The position numbers and the translations under genes were made by a program. From positions 124,001 through 188,000 of the forward strand of contig CAWHHO010000007.1 of NCBI GenBank assembly GCA_963829135.1: a stretch of 64,000 nt of DNA. Direction: 5' to 3'. Below, piece after piece: positions 51,926 to 60,530 of this stretch; the first letter of the stretch is position 1; each line of letters opens with the position of its first letter. The DNA is from Kumtagia sp963829135. GTDB lineage: Bacteria > Pseudomonadota > Alphaproteobacteria > Rhizobiales > Rhizobiaceae. Below the pieces are notes generated by a model. That model ran no database searches and was not told where the DNA came from. It saw only the letters and a list, made by a program, of their open reading frames with translations.

Positions 51926-52107
51926 AGAGGCACCGCCTGCGCAGTGCACGCGCCGCCGGGCTGAAATCGGTCTCCGCAATCGCGGTCCGACGGCTGCAGG
52001 GGCGCTCCCTCTCCACCTTCTCTCTAGAGCCCGTTTCCTGCTAACGGGAACCGGTAGGCTTGCGAGGCATTATGCTGTCAGCCTTGGCTCGAAGCGGAGG
52101 GGCGCTC

Positions 52108-52266
52108 ATGACCCTGTCAACCATTCTCATCATCATTTTGATCTTGATCCTGCTAGGAGCCGTGCCGGCCTGGCCGCATTCGCGGAGCTGGGGCTACGGC
52201 CCGTCGGGGATCGTGGGCGTATTGCTCGTTATCCTTGTGGTGCTGATGCTGATGGGACGCCTTTAA
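52108..52266 (+). CDS. DUF3309 small membrane protein
   Basis: Seen: 52 aa; MTLSTILIIILILILLGAVPAW and HSRSWGYGPSGIVGVLLVILVV, the DUF3309 signature with two hydrophobic segments around a WGYGPSG turn. GGAGG lies eight bases upstream of the ATG at 52108. Short and often missed. The 182 bases upstream, after the RND stop, contain a CCCGTT..AACGGG hairpin but no gene. Confidence 0.85.
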   Translation: MTLSTILIIILILILLGAVPAWPHSRSWGYGPSGIVGVLLVILVVLMLMGRL

Positions 52267-52313
52267 GCGGCTATCTTGCGTCTTGATGGTCCGATCGATC
52301 ACGGTTGGACGAC

Positions 52314-53489
52314 CTACGACTGACCACCATGATCGAAATCAGCTGCGTGAGCGAGGTTGCCCATGCAAAAGACCACGATCAGTAGTCCCGCCATGGCGAT
52401 GAAAACGGCAGTGAAGCCGGTATGCTCGGCTGTAAAGCCGATCGCCGATGGCGCAAGCAGGATCCCTGAATAGCCCATCGTGGTAACTACGCTCATGCCG
52501 GTGGTCGAGGCCATGCCCGGCTGGTTGCCGCCAGCCGAGAAAATTATCGGCACGACATTGGCGATGCCTATGCCAGTCACGGCGAAGGCGGCGATCGTCA
52601 GCCACACATTCGGTGACAGCGCCGACATCAGCATGCCGGCGGCTGCGATCAAGACGGATATGCGCAATGTTTTAACTGCACCCAAGCGGTTGCGAACACC
52701 GTCACCAAGGAAGCGCATCAGCGCCATCGCGCCGGCGAAGAACCCATAGGCAAGGCCGGCCGTTTCAAGGTCGGCGCCTCGCTCCTGCGTCAGGTACAAC
52801 GCGGCCCAATCGAGAACGGCACCTTCCGGGATCATTGAGAACAGCGCCATGAGACCGACAAGATAGACGGTCGGCGAGCGTGGCAATGATGCGCGATGAT
52901 GCTCCTGACGCGGCGGCGCCTTGTCGATGATGACATTTCTGGCGCAGAGCCCGAGGATCACCAGCGCAACCAGCGTAACGCCAATCGCGTGCGTCAGATA
53001 GCCAAAATTCTGGATTGCCGTGCCGCCGAGCGTTCCGCCGAAGAAGCCGCCGAGACTCCAGAAGGCATGGGACGACGACATGATGGCGCGCGACATATGC
53101 CGTTCAACCACCACCGCGTTGGCATTCATCGCAACATCCATGCCGCCGATGAGCCCGCCAAACGCAAACAGGGCAACCGCCGCGAAGGCCACATTTGGCG
53201 CGCCGACCACCATCAGTAGGCCGAATGTCGTGACGATGGCAAAGCCGAGCACGACCTTACGCGAGCCGTGGCGTGACATCAGGTAGCCCGACCAGGGCAT
53301 CGCCACGACGGCACCAACGCCGAACACCAGAATGAGCAGCCCAAGCGTGACCTTGCTTATGCCGAGACGCGTCACGAATTCCGGGATATGGGGTGCCCAG
53401 CTACCCACGAGAAAGCCGTTCATCAGGAACAGCCCGGCCACGGCCCAGCGGTTGCCCTGACCTGTAAGGTTATAATTGGAGGCGTCCAT
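52314..53489 (-). CDS. MFS transporter
   Basis: Seen: 391 aa; 12 transmembrane segments; MFS motif near residue 72 (MSRHGSRKVVLGFAIV) between helices 2 and 3; Ala/Gly-rich second half. It resembles the family of YbjJ/fucose-permease-like transporters. Convergent with the DUF3309 gene; monocistronic. Substrate unknown. Confidence 0.9.
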   Translation of the reverse strand: MDASNYNLTGQGNRWAVAGLFLMNGFLVGSWAPHIPEFVTRLGISKVTLGLLILVFGVGAVVAMPWSGYLMSRHGSRKVVLGFAIVTTFGLLMVVGAPNVAFAAVALFAFGGLIGGMDVAMNANAVVVERHMSRAIMSSSHAFWSLGGFFGGTLGGTAIQNFGYLTHAIGVTLVALVILGLCARNVIIDKAPPRQEHHRASLPRSPTVYLVGLMALFSMIPEGAVLDWAALYLTQERGADLETAGLAYGFFAGAMALMRFLGDGVRNRLGAVKTLRISVLIAAAGMLMSALSPNVWLTIAAFAVTGIGIANVVPIIFSAGGNQPGMASTTGMSVVTTMGYSGILLAPSAIGFTAEHTGFTAVFIAMAGLLIVVFCMGNLAHAADFDHGGQS

Positions 53490-53644
53490 CGTCGTCTTTC
53501 GCGGCGAGTGAAGGAAGTACCCGCTCTAAGTCTGTCCGACGGCAAGTCAAGTCGACGCGCGAAACAAGGGTTGGGCCAAGGTTCAATCGTGATCGCTGTG
53601 TTGGGAATGTGATCGTCGCGCCGTGACTACACCAGAAGAACTCG

Positions 53645-53673
53645 AAAAAAAGAACCCGGCCTGAGCCGGGTTC
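53645..53673 (-). terminator. Rho-independent terminator of glnK-amtB
   Basis: GAACCCGGC (53652-53660), loop CTGA, GCCGGGTTC (53665-53673); the minus-strand stem is followed by seven T. It lies 74 bases after the amtB stop. Confidence 0.88.
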
Positions 53674-53746
53674 GAAGTCGGAAGACATTGGCGTCTACCG
53701 ACAGGATTCGACGATTCGGAGCGGGTGGTTCCCGCGTCCAAATCGT

Positions 53747-55132
53747 TTACGTGTGATACGCCACTTCGCCGTGCGAGGTGAGGTCGAGACCTTCCCGCTC
53801 GGCTTCGAGGGTCGGCCGCAGGCCAAAGATCGCGTCAACCACCTTGTAGAGGATCGCCGAGATAACACCGCACCAGACGATCGTGATCACCACCGCGGTC
53901 AGCTGCGTTGTGAACTGGCTGGCGATCGAGAAGTCCTCAGCGCCCGTTCCGCCCAGGAAGGGGGCGGTGAGAATGCCCGTGGCGAGAGCGCCGATGATGC
54001 CGCCAATGCCGTGCACGCCAAACACATCGAGACTGTCGTCGTAACCTAGCTTGCTCTTCACGGTCGTTACGAAGAAGTAGCAGACGGGCGAGACGATAAG
54101 ACCGAGCACGATCGCGCCGATTGGGCCGATTGTCCCGCAGGCCGGTGTAACAGCAACGAGGCCGGCCACCATTCCCGATGCGCCGCCCAGCATGGAGGCC
54201 TTGCCGCGGGCGAGCGATTCAACCACCGACCAGGAGATGACCGCCGCCGCGGTGGCAACGAAGGTGTTCATCATGGCAAGCGCCGCGCCCGAAGTGGCCT
54301 CCAGGTTGGAACCGGCGTTGAAGCCGAACCAACCGACCCAGAGCATCGCTGCGCCGACCATAGTCAGTGTCATGGAATGCGGTGCCATGTTGTCTTTGCC
54401 GAAGCCTGTGCGCTTGCCAACAAGGATGCAACCAACCAGTGCGGCGATGCCGGCGTTGATATGAACGACCGTACCACCGGCGAAGTCGATGGCGCCCATC
54501 TTGAAGATGTAGCCATTGGCGTCCCAGACCATGTGTGCGATCGGGAAGTAGACGAATGTGACCCACAGGATCACAAACAGCACCACCGACCTGAAGCGTA
54601 TGCGTTCGGCAAAAGCGCCGATGATCAGAGCGGGCGTGATTGCCGCAAAGGTCATCTGGAAGCAGATGAACACATACTCAGGCAGCACGACGCCGGCAGT
54701 GAAGGTGGCGACTGTCGTGTCCTTCGTTACGCCGGAGAGGAAGACCTTGCCCAGGCCACCCCAGAATGGACCGGTGCCGCCGCCAAATGCGACCGAATAG
54801 CCCCACAGCACCCAGACAATCATCACGACGGATGCGATCATCGTGCACTGCATGAGCACGGAGAGCATGTTCTTGGCGCGAACGAGGCCGCCATAGAACA
54901 GAGCGAGCCCGGGGATGGTCATGAACAGCACGAGCGCGCTGGAAGTCATCATCCAGGCTACATCGCCCTTGTCCACGACATCGGCAGGGGCAGCGGGCGC
55001 TGCTGCGGCGGCGTCTGCTGCTGCGGGGGCTGTTTCCTGGGCGAAGGCGGCGAGTGTGCCGAGAGCACCCAAGGCCACCGCGCCTACCAGGGCGGTGCGC
55101 GCCACCGGCGCTATTTTCTTCAGAAATGACAT
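53747..55132 (-). CDS. amtB: Ammonium transporter AmtB
   Basis: Trimeric ammonium channel blocked by GlnK. Seen: 461 aa; signal peptide (1-28, ending AAFAQ) and an Ala-rich segment; 11 transmembrane helices; central twin histidines in PIAHMVWDANGYIF and DVFGVHGIGGIIGAL; Phe gate residues in the helices before them. The ATG at 55132 is fixed by GGAGA six bases upstream, in frame with an upstream ATG at 55144. Downstream of glnK by 28 bases. Confidence 0.95.
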   Translation of the reverse strand: MSFLKKIAPVARTALVGAVALGALGTLAAFAQETAPAAADAAAAAPAAPADVVDKGDVAWMMTSSALVLFMTIPGLALFYGGLVRAKNMLSVLMQCTMIASVVMIVWVLWGYSVAFGGGTGPFWGGLGKVFLSGVTKDTTVATFTAGVVLPEYVFICFQMTFAAITPALIIGAFAERIRFRSVVLFVILWVTFVYFPIAHMVWDANGYIFKMGAIDFAGGTVVHINAGIAALVGCILVGKRTGFGKDNMAPHSMTLTMVGAAMLWVGWFGFNAGSNLEATSGAALAMMNTFVATAAAVISWSVVESLARGKASMLGGASGMVAGLVAVTPACGTIGPIGAIVLGLIVSPVCYFFVTTVKSKLGYDDSLDVFGVHGIGGIIGALATGILTAPFLGGTGAEDFSIASQFTTQLTAVVITIVWCGVISAILYKVVDAIFGLRPTLEAEREGLDLTSHGEVAYHT

Positions 55133-55160
55133 TGATTTCTCCATAATGCTGGTGGCGTGC

Positions 55161-55499
55161 TTAAAGCGCGTCGGTGTCGGTCTCGCCGGTGCGGATGCGC
55201 ACGGCTTGATCGATCGAGAAAACGAAGACTTTTCCATCCCCGATCTGGCCGGTCTTAGCGGCAGACGAGATCGCCTCGACGGTCTTGTCGACCATGTCCG
55301 ACCCGACGGCGACTTCGATCTTGATCTTCGGAAGGAAGCTGACGGCATACTCGGCACCACGATAGATTTCCGTGTGTCCCTTTTGACGCCCGTAGCCTTT
55401 GACTTCGGTGACGGTCAGGCCCTGAATCCCGACAGCGGTGAGCGCTTCACGCACCTCGTCGAGCTTGAACGGCTTGATGATTGCCATCACGATTTTCAT
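55161..55499 (-). CDS. glnK: PII signal-transduction protein GlnK
   Basis: Nitrogen sensor that binds AmtB when nitrogen is plentiful and is uridylylated when it is scarce. Seen: 112 aa; starts MKIVMAIIKPFKLDEVREAL; T-loop with Tyr51 in GAEYAVSFLP, the uridylylation site; C-terminal RIRTGETDTDAL. Upstream of amtB in the standard pair; a sigma-54-like promoter lies upstream. Confidence 0.97.
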   Translation of the reverse strand: MKIVMAIIKPFKLDEVREALTAVGIQGLTVTEVKGYGRQKGHTEIYRGAEYAVSFLPKIKIEVAVGSDMVDKTVEAISSAAKTGQIGDGKVFVFSIDQAVRIRTGETDTDAL

Positions 55500-55583
55500 A
55501 AGGTTGCACCCTCTGCTTTGCGGTCCCCCGCGTTTCGTGCCTCGGCCGGTCACCAAAAGGCAGCCGATGAGTACAAAGGGTAA

Positions 55584-55600
55584 TTCAAGCTCCATGCCAA
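55584..55600 (-). promoter_or_regulatory. Candidate sigma-54 promoter of glnK-amtB
   Basis: TTGGCATGGAGCTTGAA on the minus strand resembles the TGGCAC-N5-TTGC pattern, with the -24 GG intact and one mismatch at the -12 GC. It lies about 70 bases before the glnK start. Nitrogen control by NtrC/RpoN is known for this operon in other rhizobia. Confidence 0.45.
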
Positions 55601-55718
55601 TTGAGCAAGCGCGGTATTAAAGCCTTGTAAATGAAAGGAAACGCCATAAATGCCGGGCGAGTTGTTCGCACGTGCAGCAATAACTTTGATTAGGAAATAG
55701 GCAAAATTTGAAATTTGC

Positions 55719-56594
55719 CTATTTTTCAGGCGGTCGCCGTACGCGAATGAGTCCTTCCTGGGCAACCGAAGCGATCAGAGTGCCATTGCGTGAATAGAGC
55801 GCACCCCGCGTGAAGCCCCGCGCACCCTGTGCGGAAGGGCTGTCCTGTGTGTAGAGAAGCCACCCATCCAGCGGGTCGTCGCGGTGGAACCACATTGCGT
55901 GATCAAGGCTTGCGGCCTGAAGGTCGCGATCGAAAACGGCGCGGCCATGCGCAAAGGTCGAGGTGTCAAGTAAGGTCATGTCGGAGAGGTAGGCCAGGAC
56001 CGTGGAGCGCGCCGCCCGGTCCTGTGGCGCAGCGCCATTGATCCGGATCCACACATGCTGGATTGGCGGGAGCTTTTCGCGGCTGGTGTAGTGTTCCAGG
56101 ATGACCGGGCGCATGTCGATAGGTCGCTCGCGTTCCCAATAGCGCCGAACACCTTCGGGAACGGCGTCGCCAAACTCGCGCAGGATCTCGGCTGGCGCCT
56201 TCAGGGTTTCAGGTGCCGCGACGTCCAGCGGCATCGGGATCTGATGGTCCAAGCCATGCTCGTCGGCCTGAAACGATGCCTCGAGCGAAAAGATCGCATG
56301 CCCGTGCTGGATTGCAACGACGCGCCGCGTGGTGAACGAGCCGCCGTCGCGGATGCGGTCGACTTCGTAGACGACTGGAGCGGAGGTGTCGCCAGGACGC
56401 ATGAAGTAGCCATGCAGCGAATGGACATGGCGATTTGCCTCTACGGTTCGTTGCGCTGCGACCAGTGCCTGCGCGATGGTTTGGCCGCCAAACACGCGTT
56501 GCCAGTTCTCCTTGGGGCTGCGACCACGATACAGGTTGTGTTCGAGCTGCTCGAGGTCGAGAATGGAGAGAAGCTCCTGCATGGCGGTTGACAT
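55719..56594 (-). CDS. tesB: Acyl-CoA thioesterase II (TesB family)
   Basis: Double-hotdog thioesterase that hydrolyses fatty acyl-CoA. Seen: 291 aa; LEHNLYRGRSPKENWQRVFGGQTIAQALVAAQ (split), SLHGYFMRPGD and DHAMWFHR with a conserved Asp-His/His pair. The ATG at 56594 starts the conserved region, with GGAGAG upstream. It is divergent from the FAD monooxygenase gene. Confidence 0.93.
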   Translation of the reverse strand: MSTAMQELLSILDLEQLEHNLYRGRSPKENWQRVFGGQTIAQALVAAQRTVEANRHVHSLHGYFMRPGDTSAPVVYEVDRIRDGGSFTTRRVVAIQHGHAIFSLEASFQADEHGLDHQIPMPLDVAAPETLKAPAEILREFGDAVPEGVRRYWERERPIDMRPVILEHYTSREKLPPIQHVWIRINGAAPQDRAARSTVLAYLSDMTLLDTSTFAHGRAVFDRDLQAASLDHAMWFHRDDPLDGWLLYTQDSPSAQGARGFTRGALYSRNGTLIASVAQEGLIRVRRPPEK

Positions 56595-56710
56595 TGGATC
56601 GGCTCTCCATCGGATCGTCGCGCGGGGTTGCAACAGGACCGCCAAACAGTCAAGCAGGGCGGCGCGTAGAGCATGCTTGGGAATGCCTCTCGATTGAAAG
56701 GAGCGCGTCA

Positions 56711-57967
56711 ATGCGCAAGAAGCTGGCTGACGGTACCCCGGCAATGGATGTCCTGATCGCCGGCGCCGGCTATGTCGGCCTGGCCACAGCCGTATCGATC
56801 CGCCATGCGCGCCCGAGCCTCGCCGTGGCGATCGTCGATGCAGCGCCCGCCGGTGTGTGGGAACGCGACAAGCGTGCGTCCGCGATCGCGGCCGCTGCCT
56901 GCCGTATGTTGAAGCATCTCGGCTGCTGGGACGAGATTGCACCGCACGCCCAGCCGATCAACGATATGGTCGTCACAGATTCGCGCACAAGCGATCCGGT
57001 CCGTCCGGTTTTCCTCACCTTTGGCGGGGATGCCCAAGCCGGTGAACCCTTCGCCCACATGGTTTCAAACAAGGTGCTGAACGGAGCGCTGCGCAGGCGC
57101 GCCTCCGAACTGGGGATAGATCTGATCGAGGGTGTCGCGGTTGAGGGCTTCGAAACGCGGGGGGGCGGTTCAGTGGTGCATCTTGCCGATGGCGTCACTA
57201 TGCACACTGCGCTGATCGTCGCCGCCGACGGCGTGAAGTCACGGCTGCGCGACATGGCTGGCATCAAGACTGTGCATTGGGACTATGGCCAATCGGGCAT
57301 CGTCTGTACGGTCGCGCATGAGCGGCCACATGGCGGACGCGCCGAAGAACATTTCCTCCCGGCTGGCCCGTTCGCCATCCTTCCGCTGCATCCCGACGAG
57401 AATGGGGGCAACCGCTCGTCGATCGTGTGGACCGAGCGGACCGCCGACGCCGACCGGCTTGTTGCGTCCGACGATCTGGTGTTCGAAGTCGAACTCGAGC
57501 AGCGATTCGGCCTGAAGCTCGGGGAGATCCGGGTGGAGGACAAGCCACGCGCATGGCCACTCGGCCTGACTTTGGCGCGTGATTTCGTGAAGCCTCGGCT
57601 GGCGCTGGTCGGCGACGCGGCTCACGGCATCCATCCGATTGCCGGGCAGGGGCTAAATCTCGGCTTCAAGGACGCCGCGGCGCTTGCCGAAACGGTGGTC
57701 GAGGCGGATCGGCTTGGCCGGGACATCGGCGCGCTGGACACGCTGCAGCGCTATGAGCGTTGGCGCCGTTTCGACACCGTGCAGATGGGCATCACCACCG
57801 ACGTTCTGAATCGCCTGTTCTCGAACGATTTTGCACCTCTTCGCGCCATGCGCGACATCGGTCTTGGGCTTGTCGATCGAATGCCGCGCCTGAAGGATTA
57901 TTTCATCCGCCAGGCATCGGGGCTGTCGCCGGATACGCCCAGGCTTTTGCGCGGCGAAGGTATTTAG
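56711..57967 (+). CDS. FAD-dependent monooxygenase, UbiH/UbiF/COQ6 family
   Basis: Likely ubiquinone hydroxylase. Seen: 418 aa; Rossmann motif DVLIAGAGYVGLATA; DGVKSRLRD; the diagnostic GDAAHGIHPIAGQGLNLGFKDA of UbiH-type hydroxylases. A C-terminal stretch NRLFSNDFAPLRAMRDIGLGLVDRMP is typical for this family. The exact ring position hydroxylated cannot be told; assigned by family only. Confidence 0.9.
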   Translation: MRKKLADGTPAMDVLIAGAGYVGLATAVSIRHARPSLAVAIVDAAPAGVWERDKRASAIAAAACRMLKHLGCWDEIAPHAQPINDMVVTDSRTSDPVRPVFLTFGGDAQAGEPFAHMVSNKVLNGALRRRASELGIDLIEGVAVEGFETRGGGSVVHLADGVTMHTALIVAADGVKSRLRDMAGIKTVHWDYGQSGIVCTVAHERPHGGRAEEHFLPAGPFAILPLHPDENGGNRSSIVWTERTADADRLVASDDLVFEVELEQRFGLKLGEIRVEDKPRAWPLGLTLARDFVKPRLALVGDAAHGIHPIAGQGLNLGFKDAAALAETVVEADRLGRDIGALDTLQRYERWRRFDTVQMGITTDVLNRLFSNDFAPLRAMRDIGLGLVDRMPRLKDYFIRQASGLSPDTPRLLRGEGI

Positions 57968-58029
57968 ACGCTCCAAAGCGCGCAAATTGCTCTGGCCTTG
58001 TTTAGGCAGTTCCGCTTAACGTCAGAGCC

Positions 58030-58489
58030 ATGAGCCTCGATTCCGTCCGTGCCTTCTTCGCCGCCCATGCCCCCGACATCGCCGTCATCGTCACCGAAGC
58101 CAGTTCGGCGACAGTGGCGCTGGCCGCCGAGGCGCACGGCGTGCAGCCGGAACAGATCGCCAAGACAATCTGTCTGCGCGTTGGCGATCAGGTGATGCTG
58201 ATCGTCGCCAAGGGTACGGCGCGACTCGACAACCGCAAATTCAAGGATCGGTTCGGCGGCAAGGCTCGGATGCTGGATAGCCGAAGAAGTGGTCGCCGCC
58301 ACCAGCCATCCGGTCGGCGGCGTCTGCCCATTCGGCCTGCCTTCAGTCCTGCCGGTCTACTGCGATATCTCCCTGAAGCCGTTTCAGGAGGTCGTGCCGG
58401 CGGCCGGCGCCACCAACGCAGCCGTGAGGATAAGTCCGGAGCGAATGGCGTCCCTCGTGAACGCGGGTTGGGTCGATGTGTGCCAATAG
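58030..58489 (+). pseudogene. YbaK/ProX-type aminoacyl-tRNA deacylase, one frameshift
   Basis: Trans-editing domain relative that removes mischarged amino acids from tRNA. Seen: first frame MSLDSVRAFFAAHAPDIAVIV to RFGGKARMLD, then a break at 58278-58279; dropping one base continues as AEEVVAATSHPVGGVCPFGLP and DISLKPFQEVVPAAG to a stop at 58489. Corrected length about 152 aa is normal for the family. The catalytic Lys region is present. Sequence error is likely. Confidence 0.85.
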
Positions 58490-58545
58490 AGAGGCCATGG
58501 AACCGTTTACATGTTTGCAGCAATAGCGGCCTCAGTGACGTCAAC

Positions 58546-58902
58546 TCACGGTTCCGGCACATCGTAGACAGCCCGCACCTCGATCGTTCCCAGTTCCGCA
58601 AGCGGGATCTTGCCTCCGATCTCAACGGCTTCCTCGAAGTCCTTCGCCTCGATCATGACAAAGCCCAGCAATTGCTCCTTGGTTTCGGCGAAGGGACCGT
58701 CGGTGACCATTACCTTGCCGGCGCGGCGGCGCAGGCTTTTCGATTTCTTCACCGTTTGCAGCGCTTGAGCGACGATCAGATGACCGCTCTTATCGAGCGA
58801 ACGATCATAGGCGAGTGAGTTGCGGTCGAGCGTCGCAGATTCATCCCGCGTCATCTGGGTGAGTTTTTGCTCCTCACCATAGACAAGGCATACGTACTTC
58901 AT
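58546..58902 (-). CDS. YCII-related (DGPF-domain) protein
   Basis: Seen: 118 aa; MKYVCLVYGEEQKL and the DGPFAETKEQLLGFVMIEAKD signature. The family is ABM-fold like and often linked to ECF sigma factors, none of which is near here. Its start overlaps the stop of the small upstream gene (ATGA), so they are coupled. Function unknown. Confidence 0.9.
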   Translation of the reverse strand: MKYVCLVYGEEQKLTQMTRDESATLDRNSLAYDRSLDKSGHLIVAQALQTVKKSKSLRRRAGKVMVTDGPFAETKEQLLGFVMIEAKDFEEAVEIGGKIPLAELGTIEVRAVYDVPEP

Positions 58903-59117
58903 GGCTGGATCTCCTGCCGTTCGAGGGATGCAACACTGCTATCCGTATCGTTGCTTTGCTTTGTAGCGGCAATCTGCAATGCCGCCAGAACGCCGGCGAC
59001 AATGGTGAGCGCCAGGGCCAGCCGGCCGAAACCGGAAGGCGCTTCGTCGGGTTGACGCGGATTGTCAGGCCTGCGCTTCGGGGAATTGAGATAGGTGGGA
59101 AAGGGCAGCATCTGCAT
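58899..59117 (-). CDS. Small single-helix membrane protein
   Basis: Seen: 72 aa; cytoplasmic Pro/Arg-rich part, one hydrophobic helix (LALALTIVAGVLAALQIAAT) and a short polar tail. The ATG at 59117 is set by AGGAGG seven bases upstream. Coupled to the YCII gene by a four-base overlap. No family recognised. Confidence 0.6.
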   Translation of the reverse strand: MQMLPFPTYLNSPKRRPDNPRQPDEAPSGFGRLALALTIVAGVLAALQIAATKQSNDTDSSVASLERQEIQP

Positions 59118-59332
59118 GAGAAAGCCTCCTGAGGTCGCCGAGAAAAAGCTCTCGTTCGACCCGAGGACGGGTCGCACCAGACGGACCCGACAATTTGTGC
59201 ACACAGTTTTTGCGCGCGTCACTGCGTCGAGATCGGTCCAATGCGAAAGTCCTGTGGCATGGCCGGTCGCTAGCGCTATAGTCGCGTTTGAGGCCGCAGA
59301 ACGGCCCATCTACCAACCACAGGGAGATCATT

Positions 59333-59758
59333 ATGGACCGTCACGCCAACGCCGTTTGGAAAGGCACTCTGAAAGAGGGCTCCGGCACGATCGATTCGCA
59401 GAGTGGTGCGCTGAAGAGCCTGCCCTATTCGTTCAAGGGCCGGTTTGAGGATGAGAGCGGCAAGTCCGGCACCAATCCGGAGGAATTGATGGCCGCTGCG
59501 CATTCCGGCTGCTTCGCCATGCAACTGTCGCACTTTTTGGCCGAGAATGGCACGACGGCAGAGAAGCTCGACGTCAAGGCGGTGGTTACGCTGGTACCCG
59601 GAACCGGCATCACCGGCAGCGCGCTGACGGTCGTCGGTACCGTGCCGGGCATCGACGCCGCCAAGTTCGCGGAATTGGCAGAGAAAGCCAAGGCCGAATG
59701 CCCGGTTTCAAAGGCATATGGCGCAATCAACGTGACGCTGGATGCCAAGCTGGCGTGA
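59333..59758 (+). CDS. OsmC family peroxiredoxin
   Basis: Thiol peroxidase that reduces organic hydroperoxides. Seen: 141 aa; both catalytic Cys in AHSGCFAMQLSHFLAENG and KAECPVSKAYGAI; FSFKG-type YSFKGRFED. AGGGAG precedes the ATG at 59333. Divergent from the small membrane gene; likely its own transcript. Confidence 0.93.
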   Translation: MDRHANAVWKGTLKEGSGTIDSQSGALKSLPYSFKGRFEDESGKSGTNPEELMAAAHSGCFAMQLSHFLAENGTTAEKLDVKAVVTLVPGTGITGSALTVVGTVPGIDAAKFAELAEKAKAECPVSKAYGAINVTLDAKLA

Positions 59759-59771
59759 TCGACAGAATACA

Positions 59772-59794
59772 GAGGGCGCCACGTGGCGCTCCTC
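59772..59794. terminator. Hairpin between convergent osmC-like and yceH genes
   Basis: GAGGGCGCCA (59772-59781) and TGGCGCTCCTC (59784-59794) form a strong stem with one bulge. A weak T-rich stretch follows on the plus strand. Probable terminator for the osmC-like transcript. Confidence 0.4.
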
Positions 59795-59857
59795 GATTTC
59801 GCGCCAGAATGCAAGCGGGCAGGCGCGGGCGGCGTCTGCACCGGACGAAGTAGCCAC

Positions 59858-60484
59858 TCAACCGATCAGGATCTGTAGCTGCGTGCGCAATTCAGCGACT
59901 TGATCTTCAAGCGCCTTGACGCGAGCCTCAAGGTCGGACGACGCGCCGGACGAAACGGGCTGATGTGCAGCGGCCGCGGCGATTGGCACTTCCCCCGACA
60001 GGAGATGCGCGAACCGCTCTTCGCGTTGCCCGGGCGCACGGCCAAGGTCGACGATCAGCGGTGGCTTGCGGCCGATCAGCATGTCGAGTTCGGCGCGCAG
60101 CTGCTCGATCGACTGAAAGCGGGCCATGCGCTCCGACCGCGCCAGCAGTTCATACGCCGTTTGTGCGCCGCGCAGCAGCAGCAGCCCAAGAATCGTGATC
60201 TGCGGCTGCGTCAACGAGAACCGCTGCGCCATCTGGTGTTCGTAGCGTTCGACCCGCGACGCAAATGACTGCCGGACCAATCCCTTCTGCTCCAGCAACT
60301 TCAAGGTGCGGTGAACCTCGGTCGATTCCAGCGCCATCACCGGGTCGCGAGCCGTCTTCTGGTTGGCGGCGGCATGAGCGGCGTTAAGTGTCAGCGGATA
60401 GACGTCTGGCGTCGTTTCCTTCTTCTCGATCAGGCAGCCGAGAACGCGGGCCTCGACAGGGTTCAGGACAGGCAGTTCGGTCAT
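59858..60484 (-). CDS. YceH (DUF480) family protein
   Basis: Seen: 208 aa; two winged-helix-like halves beginning MTELPVLNPVEARVLGCLIEKKETTPDVYPLTLNA (split) and GLLLLRGAQTAYELLARSERM; a C-terminal coiled coil (DLEARVKALEDQVAELRTQL). The family is conserved but its function is not known. It lies downstream of the sdh operon on the same strand, 46 bases after sdhB, and may be co-transcribed. Confidence 0.93.
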   Translation of the reverse strand: MTELPVLNPVEARVLGCLIEKKETTPDVYPLTLNAAHAAANQKTARDPVMALESTEVHRTLKLLEQKGLVRQSFASRVERYEHQMAQRFSLTQPQITILGLLLLRGAQTAYELLARSERMARFQSIEQLRAELDMLIGRKPPLIVDLGRAPGQREERFAHLLSGEVPIAAAAAHQPVSSGASSDLEARVKALEDQVAELRTQLQILIG

Positions 60485-60530
60485 GCTTTTGTTCGCGGTT
60501 GAATGGGACGTTGTGTGCTGACGCGGGGAC

